Assembly: GCF_014651715.1 (NCBI RefSeq)
Contig: NZ_BMXK01000003.1
Coordinates: 186,001 to 250,000 of the forward strand
Length of the DNA stretch: 64,000 nt
Reading direction: 5' to 3'
Source: Zhihengliuella salsuginis
Lineage (GTDB): Bacteria; Actinomycetota; Actinomycetes; Actinomycetales; Micrococcaceae
Part shown: piece by piece, positions 26,554-34,534 of the stretch
Numbering within the stretch: position 1 is the first letter of the stretch
How the letters are laid out: the number at the start of each line of letters is the position of its first letter
Notes under the pieces: model-generated
What the model was told of the DNA's origin: nothing
The model's database searches: none
The model's input: the letters and a program-made list of their open reading frames with translations, nothing else
Program-made: the position numbers and the translations under genes

Positions 26554-26799
26554 CTACGCGGGGCACGGTCCGTGCCATGGACCGGCGCCCGGTCCAGACG
26601 AGTTGGCGCCCCGGTGCATTCCGTTGTCGGCGGCCTCCCACGTGACCGCGTCGATTTCGTGGCATTCGCCGTTTCCCAGCCAGACGTGGTGCACGTGGCC
26701 ACCTTGATCGGGGTTGACCGGCGGGGACGCGGCCGCGGGACCGGCGATGCCGGCTACGAAGAGTGCGCCGGCGAAAGCGAGGGCGAGACGGAGTTTCAT
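26554..26799 (-). CDS. Small secreted protein of unknown function
   Basis: This 81-residue precursor has a clear signal peptide: basic MKLR, the hydrophobic core LALAFAGALFVAGIAGPA, and likely cleavage after AAA. The mature part is about 55 residues. It contains HVHHVW, GNGECHEIDAVTW and a Gly/Pro/His-rich end with two Cys in total, one of them near the C-terminus, so one disulfide is possible. I do not recognise the family. AGGAG precedes the ATG. It follows osmC by 14 nt on the same strand, so the two are probably one operon. Confidence 0.7.
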   Translation of the reverse strand: MKLRLALAFAGALFVAGIAGPAAASPPVNPDQGGHVHHVWLGNGECHEIDAVTWEAADNGMHRGANSSGPGAGPWHGPCPA

Positions 26800-26813
26800 G
26801 ATGGTACTCCTGT

Positions 26814-27293
26814 TCAGGTGAAGGTGAGTTCGATGTCGTTCGGTTCCGTGATGGCGAGGTAGATCGGGCAGCGTTCGCTCCAGGCCTGCCGCAACGCGGA
26901 CAGTCGTTCGCTGGAGCTCGTCGAAGTGATCTCGACTGTCAGGCTGAGGTCACCCAGACGAGGGTCGGCGCCGGGGACGCCGACCAATCCGCTCAGGTCG
27001 GCAGTGCATCCGGCAGTCGCCGAGATGCCCTCGATCTCCACCTCGAATTCCGGGGCGAGTGTGTCGTTGATGAATGCGACGGCGCATCCGGCCAATGCGC
27101 CCAGGAAGTATGCCGTGGGCGAGGGCGACTGGTTGCCGCCGCCGAGGGGGCCCGGCAGGTCGATGTCCCAGTTGAACGGACCGGCCGATGCACGGGCGAA
27201 TCCGTTGTTCAGCGTCGTGGTGACCTTCGGCGCGGTTTTCGCAGCCTCTCGATCAGCAGAAAACGTGGCGAAGGTTTCGCGTATGGTGTCCAT
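26814..27293 (-). CDS. OsmC/Ohr-family peroxiredoxin-like protein
   Basis: This 159-residue protein has the OsmC fold. One reactive Cys lies in YFLGALAGCAVAFIND, on the central helix. The second expected Cys is represented by SERCPIYLAIT near the C-terminus. Members reduce organic hydroperoxides with thiol donors, but many in this YhfA-like subgroup have unknown substrates. The ATG at 27293 is chosen because homologous sequence starts close to it. It is the first gene of a probable operon with the small secreted protein. Confidence 0.82.
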   Translation of the reverse strand: MDTIRETFATFSADREAAKTAPKVTTTLNNGFARASAGPFNWDIDLPGPLGGGNQSPSPTAYFLGALAGCAVAFINDTLAPEFEVEIEGISATAGCTADLSGLVGVPGADPRLGDLSLTVEITSTSSSERLSALRQAWSERCPIYLAITEPNDIELTFT

Positions 27294-27644
27294 GCCTTGA
27301 GAGTAGGCCCGGCCTTGTGGCCCCGCATCGGCGCGGATACCCATGTTCGATCACGGATGGGGGCGTCGATGGCGGCGCAGGCGTAGGCCCCGGATGGCAC
27401 GCCATTCACGTCTCCGCCGGAGCCTCCGCCGAGCTGAGCGATGGCGAGCTGGAGGCGATCCGCCGGCTGCTGGTCTTGCCGAAGTGGAGTGCATGGCCTC
27501 GTCGGCCTGATGTTCGGCTAATTCGTGTATTCCGTGCGGAACCGAATCGTGCAATTACCTGAACATCTAGCTCGTAGACGGGGGATTCCACTGGCTGCTG
27601 GGCAGTCCGACCCCCTGGCGCCAGTGTCCGAGCAGTCTAGTGAA
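27294..27644. other. Gene-poor stretch between osmC and epimerase
   Basis: This 351-bp stretch contains no complete gene with start, ribosome site and coding character. The only recognisable content is the diverged phosphatase tail listed separately at 27425-27476. The rest has lower GC than the flanking core genes and shows nothing I can name. Confidence 0.5.
27425..27476 (+). pseudogene. Remnant copy of the tyrosine-phosphatase 3' end
   Basis: This 52-bp segment matches 25350-25401, the 3' end of the phosphatase gene, at 46 of 52 positions. The reading frame is preserved (SAELSDGELEAIRRLL versus SAGLSDAELDAIRRLL). It lacks the stop codon and all upstream domains. It is in the same orientation as the intact gene and lies 2 kb downstream. 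Confidence 0.7.
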
Positions 27645-28634
27645 TCATTCCGACCGGATAGCTGAGATGAGTTCGGCTTCGCGAGCTGCGCTCAGGCCGT
27701 AGCGAGGGGCGGAACGAAGCTGTTCCGTGTCAGCCCAGCTGAGGATGTCCTGGATAGTTTCTTCAGCCGAGCGCGCCTGAAGTCCTTGTGCTTCAGCCTC
27801 TATCGCGGCCATGTTGAAGAAGGATCGTTTTGACGTGTCCGACGGCGGGAGCCACAGCGGGATGTCCGTCCACGCCGCAACCTGGTGTTTCCGCATCTCG
27901 GCTACAGTCAGCGCGACGCGCTCAACCGAGCTGCCGCTTACTCGTTCAACTGCGGTGAGCAGTGCAGACAATGTGGTGCGCTGCCCGACAGCGTTGCAGG
28001 TGACGTTGCCGGCCACTGTTCCCAGCTCAACAAGCCAATCTGCGAGATCCCTGACGTCGATGAATTGGACGGGAGCATCAGCGGGTTCCGGGACGATGTG
28101 CGACCCCGAGTCAGCGAACCGGGTCACCCAATAGGCCAGTCGGTCACTGGGGTCACCGGGTCCACTGATCACGCCGGGCCGGACGATGTGGTGATCACGG
28201 AAGCTGCTACGGACCTCGGACTCAGCGAGAGCCTTGAGCTGCCCGTACGATTCCGCCGACTCTGGATCGACTCGTTCCGACGGCGTGGTGAAGACGCTAT
28301 CGTCTTCGGTAACGGGGCCGTGCCCGGACGTGTCCGCGTAGACGTTGATCGTGGAAACGAAGACGTAGCGCGTGTCGCGATTGATCCGCCCGGCAACGTT
28401 CGCTACGTGCTCAGGGCCGTCAGCGGAAAGATCGAAGACGACGTCCCAGCAGGTCCCGTCTAGACCGGACATGTTCCCGTCACGGTTGCCCGGGATGGTC
28501 CGCAATTGAGGAAAGGCTCCGGGGTTCGTCTGCCCGCGGTTGCAGAGCGTGACGTCGTACCCCGCATCCATGAGGCGCTCCACAAGGTGGAGGCCGAGGA
28601 ACTGAGTTCCGCCGAGTACGAGTGCTTTTCGCAT
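27645..28634 (-). CDS. NAD-dependent epimerase/dehydratase (extended SDR)
   Basis: This 329-residue extended short-chain dehydrogenase opens with the dinucleotide motif ALVLGGTQFLGLHLVERL. The usual active-site Tyr-x3-Lys is seen as ESYGQLKALAE, and the Ser of the triad lies in YVFVSTINVYAD. It resembles nucleotide-sugar epimerase/reductase-like proteins of actinobacteria, but no sugar-nucleotide gene is adjacent. GC in a sampled line is about 63 percent, lower than the core. It is a single gene. The substrate is unknown. Confidence 0.8.
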   Translation of the reverse strand: MRKALVLGGTQFLGLHLVERLMDAGYDVTLCNRGQTNPGAFPQLRTIPGNRDGNMSGLDGTCWDVVFDLSADGPEHVANVAGRINRDTRYVFVSTINVYADTSGHGPVTEDDSVFTTPSERVDPESAESYGQLKALAESEVRSSFRDHHIVRPGVISGPGDPSDRLAYWVTRFADSGSHIVPEPADAPVQFIDVRDLADWLVELGTVAGNVTCNAVGQRTTLSALLTAVERVSGSSVERVALTVAEMRKHQVAAWTDIPLWLPPSDTSKRSFFNMAAIEAEAQGLQARSAEETIQDILSWADTEQLRSAPRYGLSAAREAELISAIRSE

Positions 28635-28797
28635 GGCTTCAGCTTACGCATGCGTGAGTAGCGGGCCGGCCACAAACATGGGGCCGGGCGGGGCCGGATC
28701 TCATGGGGCAGGAACTCGTTCGCGCAAGAGCCATCGACGGTGGTGCACCTCCCAGTATTGGCTCAGATGCGGGCTGCGTGGCCGTTCAAGGCGATGC

Positions 28798-28850
28798 GCA
28801 ACGACGAGTGGCGGCCACGCTTCGGGAGCCGGACCGCCACTCGTCATTGC
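28798..28850. terminator. Terminator of the siderophore operon
   Basis: Arms 28798-28814 and 28834-28850 pair over 17 bp with one mismatch or wobble and a 19-nt loop. It lies 18 bp beyond the last siderophore gene, read on the minus strand. Confidence 0.75.
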
Positions 28851-28867
28851 GGAGGGGCGCGCGGTGG

Positions 28868-31273
28868 CTACGCGATCGGGTTGTCCAGATTCCCGGCGTA
28901 GATCAGCCCGCCGGCCTGGTCGCCCAGGTCCAGCATCTGCTGGTTGTTGCGCAGCTGCAGCCGGTTCAGGCAGGACAGCGAGAACTCGCCGGCGAAGAGC
29001 CCGAGCTCGTCGAAGTCCGCGGCCAGCTCCGGGTTCCGCTCCCGGTAGGCGCGCAGCCGCTCCGCCACCACGGCCCAGAACTCGTCCTCGCCGATCAGGC
29101 CCTCGCCGGCCAGCAGGGGAGCGAGGAACCGGAAGAAGCAGTCGAAGACGTCCGTGAAGATCGAGAAGACGCGCTCCTCGGCCGGCACGTCCACGCGAAT
29201 GCGCTCCGCCGCCTCCGGCAGCGGCGTGCGAGGCCCGATCACGGCGACCTCCTCCGCCAAATCCTTCATGAGCATCCGGTCCGGCAGCCCGTTGCGGGTG
29301 ACCAGGATGATGTTCTCGCCGTGCGGCATGAACACCAGGTCGTAGCGGACGAGGAAGTGCACCAGCGGGACGAGGTACGAGTCGAGGTAGCACTGCAGCC
29401 ACGCCTCGGCGCCCACGCCGGAGCGGCGGATCATCGCCGCGGCCAGCGAGTTGCCGTCCGCGTCGACGTGCAGCAGCGAGGCCATCGTCGCCAGCTGCTC
29501 GTCCTCGCCGCCCCGGTCCGCCGGCGACTCGCGCCACAGCGCCGCCAGCATCTTCCGGTACGCGCTCGTCGCGTCGGTCGCGGACTCGAAGAGCGGGTTC
29601 CGGTACCCGACGGCGGCGACCTCCTTGAGCAGCTCCACGCGGCGCTCGTGCAGCTCCGCGTCGGAGGCGACGACCTCCTCGAGCCACTCGTTGATCGCCG
29701 GTGTCGACTCCATGTACTTGGCGCTCAGCCCGCGCAGGAAGCCCATGTTCACCACGGACAGGGCCGTCTTCACGTACCGCTTCTCCGGGTGGGTCCGGTT
29801 GAAGAACGTCCGGATCGACTGCTGCGGCTGGTAGAGGTCCTCGCCGGCGCCCAGATGCACCATCCTCCGCGTCGCCACGTCCGGGGCGAACGTCACCGCC
29901 AGACGGTGCTCCCACTGCCACGGGTGCACGGGCAGGTACAGGTAGTCGCGCGGGTCCAGGTCCGTCCCGGCCAGCGCGTCCGCGAGCCGCGCGTCGAACC
30001 GGCCGAGCGTTCCGATGCCCAGCTCGGCGGCCAGCAGCTCGCGGTGCCCGAGCCCCTCGACGGCGTCGTACCGGGCGCGGGATGCGTGCAGCGCCACCCA
30101 CTCGATCGCCACCGCGTTCCCGGTCTCCGGCGCGTAGTCCAGGTAGTCCTGCGCGCCGAGCCCGAGCCGCCCGTTGTTGGCGACGAAGCACGGGTGACCC
30201 TCGGTCATCGCGGCCTCGATCCGCTGGAAGTCGCCCATCGTCTCCCCGGTCCCGGCGGCGAGTTCGGCAGCCGTCGCGGTCGAGTGCAGCTGCTTGTAGC
30301 AGTGGCTGGCCAGGGTCGAGCCGAGCTCCTCGATGTACGTCGGCAGCTGCGCGTCGGAGATCCCCAGCGTGTCCTGGAACAGCACCGCGAACTCCTGCGC
30401 GTCGACGCTCTGCTCCGCCCCGCCGGCGGTGTGCCGGACGGAGCCCGCGTCCACGCGCCAGTGGTTGAGCAGGTGCCGCGTCGCGGCGAACGCGTATTCG
30501 TGTACGACGCCGTCGCGTCCGGTCCCGCTCAGCACGTACCTCCCGCCGCCCGTCGCCTCCGGCTCGAAGAGGCGCTCGTGGGCGAACTCGCCGATCGCCT
30601 TGGCGACCACGTGCCGATTGGCAGCCGCCCAGCGCTGCGGGTCCAGATGGGCGGCGATCGTCGAGGCGGCGCCGGTGGCGCGGGCAAAGTCGGACCGGTC
30701 GCAGAAGGAGAGCAGCGCCCGCTTGGCGGGGTCGGAACCGAACGGCGGAAGATCCACGCGGCCCTGCGGGCGGAACCCGACGCGCGAGTTCAGCGCGTGC
30801 ACGGCCGTGTTGGCCGCGTCCGGTTCGACGACGACGCGCACCACCGACGGGTCCGCGAACACGTGTCCGAGCGCCGCGGTCATGGCCGCCTCGCTGAACC
30901 CGGGCACGGGGGAGTCGGCGGCCGGGAGCAGCAGGTGCAGCCCGGCGTCGCCGTCCCGGTGGGCGTACTGCCCGGCCAGCTGCGAGTGCGCCGGGTCGTA
31001 GACCTCGGCCAGGAACTGCGGGGCGCCGTCGGATTCGGCGATGAACGCCCGGTGGTGCGGGTCCGCGTCGAGGCGCTGGTACTCGTCCCTGACCTCGGCC
31101 TCGGTGGCCTCCGGCATGCCCCAGAAGCGGGCGTGCTCGGTAGCGATCCAGGAGTGCAGCAGGGCGGCGTCAGTCTCCGGGCGCACCGGCCGGAATGTGA
31201 ACGTGGCGGCGGTGCCGGGTGCGGTGCCGGCGGGGGTGGTCGCGGCCGGCGTCGTGTCGGTGGTCAGGGTCAT
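28868..31273 (-). CDS. Fused acyltransferase-NIS synthetase (DesC-DesD type)
   Basis: This 801-residue fusion has two parts. Residues about 24-195 form a RhbD/IucB-like GNAT acyltransferase (FTFRPVRPETDAALLHSWI, LNSRVGFRPQGRVDLP). Residues about 208-801 form an IucA/IucC-type NRPS-independent siderophore synthetase. Synthetase hallmarks are HPCFVANNGRLGLG, YLPVHPWQWEH, HSTATAA, RTFFNRTHPEKRYVKTAL and MPHGENIILV. In the desferrioxamine pathway these steps acylate N-hydroxycadaverine and then oligomerise it with ATP. In Streptomyces they are separate genes (desC, desD). The gene overlaps desB by 4 nt (ATGA). The acyl donor cannot be read. Confidence 0.93.
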   Translation of the reverse strand: MTLTTDTTPAATTPAGTAPGTAATFTFRPVRPETDAALLHSWIATEHARFWGMPEATEAEVRDEYQRLDADPHHRAFIAESDGAPQFLAEVYDPAHSQLAGQYAHRDGDAGLHLLLPAADSPVPGFSEAAMTAALGHVFADPSVVRVVVEPDAANTAVHALNSRVGFRPQGRVDLPPFGSDPAKRALLSFCDRSDFARATGAASTIAAHLDPQRWAAANRHVVAKAIGEFAHERLFEPEATGGGRYVLSGTGRDGVVHEYAFAATRHLLNHWRVDAGSVRHTAGGAEQSVDAQEFAVLFQDTLGISDAQLPTYIEELGSTLASHCYKQLHSTATAAELAAGTGETMGDFQRIEAAMTEGHPCFVANNGRLGLGAQDYLDYAPETGNAVAIEWVALHASRARYDAVEGLGHRELLAAELGIGTLGRFDARLADALAGTDLDPRDYLYLPVHPWQWEHRLAVTFAPDVATRRMVHLGAGEDLYQPQQSIRTFFNRTHPEKRYVKTALSVVNMGFLRGLSAKYMESTPAINEWLEEVVASDAELHERRVELLKEVAAVGYRNPLFESATDATSAYRKMLAALWRESPADRGGEDEQLATMASLLHVDADGNSLAAAMIRRSGVGAEAWLQCYLDSYLVPLVHFLVRYDLVFMPHGENIILVTRNGLPDRMLMKDLAEEVAVIGPRTPLPEAAERIRVDVPAEERVFSIFTDVFDCFFRFLAPLLAGEGLIGEDEFWAVVAERLRAYRERNPELAADFDELGLFAGEFSLSCLNRLQLRNNQQMLDLGDQAGGLIYAGNLDNPIA

Positions 31274-32652
31274 CGGGTGGCCTCCTGAGGTGCTGCGGTG
31301 CGGGCGGAATCATGGGCGTCGGGGTCGGGGGAGCCGAACTCCTGGTAGGCGATGCGCTGCTCCACCGCGTAGACCTCGCGGTCGGCGATCCGGTTGACGA
31401 TCACGGAGTTGCGGTAGGCGCCCATGCCGAGGTCCGGGGCGGTGAAGCCGTGCGTGTGCAGCTCGGCGTTCTGGACCAGGATGTCGGCATGCACGCCGAT
31501 CGAGTACTCGCGGTCCACGTCGAACCGGCCGTCGGGCAGACGGCGGATGCGGTCCTCGATCCCGGACAGGAAGCCCGGCTCGCGGTAGCCGTACCCGGTG
31601 GCGAGCACGGCGGTGTCGACGTCGAGAGCGTGGGCGCCGCCGTCGTCGTCGTTGTGGACGTCCAGGCGCAGCCCGTCGACGCGCGAGGTCAGCGCGTCCA
31701 GCGCGGTGGCCGCCATGAGGCGCACGCGGCCGGGAGCGGATTCGACGTCGCGGACGTACATGAGCTCGTGGATGTGGTCGATCAGGTCCGCGTTGATGCC
31801 CTTGTAGAGGCCTTTCTGCGCGGCCCCCAGGGCGTCGCGGCGGGACGCGGGCAGGCCGTGGAAGTGGTCGATGTACTCGGGTGACGTCAGCTCCAGGGTG
31901 AGCTTGGTGTATTCGAGCGGGAAGAACCGCGGCGAGCGCGTCAGCCACACCAGTTCGCGCGGCTCGCCCGTCTCGGCGTGCGGGGTGTCGACCCAGTTCT
32001 CCAGCAGGTCGGAGACGACCTCGGCGGCGGACTGGCCGCTGCCGACCACCGCGATCCGGTGCCGGGAGTCGAGCTCCTCGCGCCGGTGCGCGAACCCGCT
32101 GGTGTGGAACGCGTCGCCCGTCGCCAGCGCCACGGGGTCCACGGTGTCCGGGACCCACGGCTGCGTGCCCGTGCCGAGGACGAGGTTCAGCGCGCGCACC
32201 TCCCGCGTCCCTGCTGGCGTCTGCAGGGTGATCCGGTAGGCGCCGCCGTCGTGGGTGACGTCCGTGACCGCGTGGTTGAAGCGCACCGAGCCCAGGCGGT
32301 GCGCTGCCCAGCGCAGGTAGTCGCTGTATTCGCGGCGCAGCGCATAGAAGTTCTCCCGGATGTAGAAGGGGTAGATGCGCCCGGAGGCCTTGAGGTAGTT
32401 CAGGAAGCTGTACCCGCTGGTCGGGTCCGCGAGTGTGACCAGGTCCGCCATGAACGGGACCTGCAGGTGCGTGCCCGGCAGCATCATGCCGGGGTGCCAG
32501 GCGAAGTCGTCCGCCGCGTCGAACACGGCGACGCGCAGCTCCGGCGCCCCCTCGGCGAGGGCGGCGAAGCCGAGGTTGAAGGGGCCGGCGCCGATGCCGA
32601 CCGCGTCGAACATCTGGCCATCGGCCAGGTCGGTGGTGTGGTTGGGGATCAT
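31270..32652 (-). CDS. desB: Lysine/ornithine N-monooxygenase (DesB type)
   Basis: This 460-residue flavin-dependent N-hydroxylase of the SidA/IucD/PvdA family should convert cadaverine to N-hydroxycadaverine. The FAD motif is GIGAGPFNLG (residues 19-28), the NADPH motif is VVGSGQSAAEV (about 203-213), and the C-terminal FAD/substrate motif is LATGYGYREP. The HPGMMLPGTHLQVPF segment is diagnostic for the family. The ATG is coupled to desA by a 4-nt overlap and the stop overlaps the next gene. Cadaverine rather than ornithine is inferred from the adjacent decarboxylase and synthetase type. Confidence 0.94.
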   Translation of the reverse strand: MIPNHTTDLADGQMFDAVGIGAGPFNLGFAALAEGAPELRVAVFDAADDFAWHPGMMLPGTHLQVPFMADLVTLADPTSGYSFLNYLKASGRIYPFYIRENFYALRREYSDYLRWAAHRLGSVRFNHAVTDVTHDGGAYRITLQTPAGTREVRALNLVLGTGTQPWVPDTVDPVALATGDAFHTSGFAHRREELDSRHRIAVVGSGQSAAEVVSDLLENWVDTPHAETGEPRELVWLTRSPRFFPLEYTKLTLELTSPEYIDHFHGLPASRRDALGAAQKGLYKGINADLIDHIHELMYVRDVESAPGRVRLMAATALDALTSRVDGLRLDVHNDDDGGAHALDVDTAVLATGYGYREPGFLSGIEDRIRRLPDGRFDVDREYSIGVHADILVQNAELHTHGFTAPDLGMGAYRNSVIVNRIADREVYAVEQRIAYQEFGSPDPDAHDSARTAAPQEATR

Positions 32653-34196
32653 CGGGTGGCCTCCCGGCTCAGGCGGTCGCCCGCGACGACGACGGCGGCC
32701 AGCACCGCGTCGAGGTCGGCGAGCGTGGCGCGCGGGTTCAGCAGTGTCAGTTTCAGGTGGCGGGCGCCGTCGACGGTCGTCGCCGCGACCATCGCCTCGC
32801 CCGAGGAGTACAGGGCCGCGCGGATGCTGTCCTGCAGTGCGTTCACCGCGGCCGGATCCAGGGGTGCGGCGCCGTCGTGCGCGGCGGGCAGGTACCGGAA
32901 GACCACGGTGCTCAGCTGGACGTCGGCGGCCAGCTCGAGGTCGGGGTGCGCGGCGACCAGGGAGGCGGCGGTCGCGGCGAGGTCGATCAGCTCGTCGAAG
33001 AGCGCGCCGATGGCGTCGGTGCCCATCGAACGCAGCGAGACCCACAGCTTCAGCGCGTCGAAGCGGCGCGTGGTCTGCAGCGACTTGTCGACCTGGTTCG
33101 GGACGGTGCCGGCCTCGCCGGCCGGGTTGAGGTAGTCCGCGTAGTGCGTGATGTGGCCGAAGTGCGCGTCGTCGGCGAGGATGAGCGCGCTGGAGCCGAT
33201 GGGCTGGAAGAACGACTTGTGGAAGTCCACGGTGACCGAGTCGGCGGCCTCGATGCCGGCCAGGCAGTCGCGGTGGCGGGAGACCAGGAGGCCGCAGCCG
33301 TAGGCGGCGTCGACGTGGAACCAGGCGCCGTGCTCGGCGGCCAGGGCGGAGCAGGCGGCCAGCGGGTCGATCGCGCCGAAGTCCGTGGTGCCCGCCGTCG
33401 CCACGACCGCCATCGGGGTCAGGCCGGCGGCGGTGTCGGCCTCGATCGCGGCGCGCAGGGCGTGTGCGTCCATGCGGTGGGCGCGATCGGTCGGGACGGC
33501 GACGACGGCGTCCTCACCCATGCCGAGCAGGGTGGCGGCCTTGGCGATGCTGAAGTGCGAGTCGGCCGAGGTGTAGATCCGCAGGCCGGCCAGGCGCTCG
33601 GGCAGCGAGCCGGTGCGGGTCGCGACTGCGTGGTTGCGGGCGATGAGCATCGCCTGGAGGTTGGACTGCGTGCCGCCGGAGGTGAAGACGCCGTCGGCGT
33701 CCGCGCCGAGGCCGATCAGGTCCGCGGCGGTCCAGCGGGTCAGGCGGCGCTCGATGAGGGTGGCGCCGGCTGACTGGTCCCACGTGTCCATCGAGGAGTT
33801 CACGCTGGTCACCAGGGCTTCGGCGGCGACGGCGGGGATCAGGACCGGGCAGTTCAGGTGCGCCTGGTAGCGGGGATGGTGGAAGTAGACCGCGTCCTTC
33901 AGATAGAGGTCCGCAGCCTCCGTGAGGGCGGCGTTGGTGCCGCCGAGCGGGGCGGCGAGGTCGACCGCGTCGATTCGCGCGCCGAGCGATTCCGGAGTGG
34001 GCCCGGTCGAGGGGCCGCGCGCGCCGGCGACGGCGGAGGCCGCCAGCAGCGTCGCGGCCCCGGATTCGGCGATGAACTGGTGGACGGTCTCGCCGGCCAG
34101 CAGCTGGTTGGCGGCCGCCAGCGGGTGCAGCGGCACTGCGGCCTCGGCAGTTCCGAGGGGGACGCCGAAGCGGTCGGTGGTGCTCACGGGTGTCAT
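32649..34196 (-). CDS. desA: PLP-dependent lysine/diamino-acid decarboxylase (DesA type)
   Basis: This 515-residue group II (Dopa/Glu-like) PLP decarboxylase has the Schiff-base Lys at about residue 327 in VTVDFHKSFFQP, the cofactor Asp in WFHVDAAYGCG, and FTSGGTQSNLQAM near the phosphate site. In the desferrioxamine pathway the enzyme makes cadaverine from lysine. Related enzymes use 2,4-diaminobutyrate. The ATG at 34196 is preferred over an in-frame ATG 10 codons upstream because a good AGGAG ribosome site precedes it. First gene of the operon, 86 bp downstream of an iron box. Confidence 0.92.
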   Translation of the reverse strand: MTPVSTTDRFGVPLGTAEAAVPLHPLAAANQLLAGETVHQFIAESGAATLLAASAVAGARGPSTGPTPESLGARIDAVDLAAPLGGTNAALTEAADLYLKDAVYFHHPRYQAHLNCPVLIPAVAAEALVTSVNSSMDTWDQSAGATLIERRLTRWTAADLIGLGADADGVFTSGGTQSNLQAMLIARNHAVATRTGSLPERLAGLRIYTSADSHFSIAKAATLLGMGEDAVVAVPTDRAHRMDAHALRAAIEADTAAGLTPMAVVATAGTTDFGAIDPLAACSALAAEHGAWFHVDAAYGCGLLVSRHRDCLAGIEAADSVTVDFHKSFFQPIGSSALILADDAHFGHITHYADYLNPAGEAGTVPNQVDKSLQTTRRFDALKLWVSLRSMGTDAIGALFDELIDLAATAASLVAAHPDLELAADVQLSTVVFRYLPAAHDGAAPLDPAAVNALQDSIRAALYSSGEAMVAATTVDGARHLKLTLLNPRATLADLDAVLAAVVVAGDRLSREATR

Positions 34197-34281
34197 GGAC
34201 TCTCCTGATGATTCGATCCCTGACAAGCACGGAGGCCGACGCGGCGGTGGGCTGGGGGGCAGTCCGCCGAAACTTCGACCT

Positions 34282-34300
34282 TTAAGTAAGGCTTGCCTAA
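34282..34300. promoter_or_regulatory. IdeR/DtxR iron box
   Basis: The 19-bp sequence TTAAGTAAGGCTTGCCTAA matches the DtxR/IdeR consensus at 15 of 19 positions. It lies 86 bp before the desA start, as expected for iron-dependent repression of siderophore synthesis. Confidence 0.88.
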
Positions 34301-34358
34301 TGCGATGACATTAAGCGCATACAACTCGTTCTTAATTCAAGTCCCGCCGACGGCGTGT

Positions 34359-34378
34359 GGCACCCATCACTGGGTGCC
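34359..34378. repeat. Perfect hairpin between desA and ABC-F promoters
   Basis: GGCACCCA and TGGGTGCC pair perfectly around a TCAC loop. No T-run follows, so an operator is as likely as a terminator. Confidence 0.4.
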
Positions 34379-34395
34379 GGGTTCCCGGCCAGTGG

Positions 34396-34409
34396 TTGAC
34401 TTATGTCAA
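34396..34409. promoter_or_regulatory. TTGACTTA-type dyad upstream of ABC-F gene
   Basis: TTGACTTATGTCAA is a near-palindrome that differs at one base from the perfect palindrome TTGACTTAAGTCAA before the RIO1 kinase gene (54465-54478). Its first half can also serve as a -35 box (TTGACT). MarR-type regulators bind sites of this size and shape, but none is encoded nearby. Confidence 0.5.
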
Positions 34410-34534
34410 TGACATGGTGGATGCTGGGGTTCTCCCGTCGTCGAGCCAAGGCATTCCGTTGAAGACCGTGCGTACCCTCCGCTGAATCGCGCCGCACCCC
34501 GCCGGCGCATCCATCTCTTCCCGGGAGCGCCCCC

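Noticed and set aside
28635-28797. Possible transposase remnant between the epimerase and siderophore genes (translated SQYWEVHHRRWLLRER)
   Set aside because: No recognised transposase motif, no terminal repeats and no start codon context.
34414-34485. A 23-codon open frame upstream of the ABC-F gene that could be a resistance-type leader peptide
   Set aside because: It has no ribosome site, the TTGACT promoter would start transcription at or after its ATG, and only a weak 6-bp hairpin follows. Codon content gives no support.
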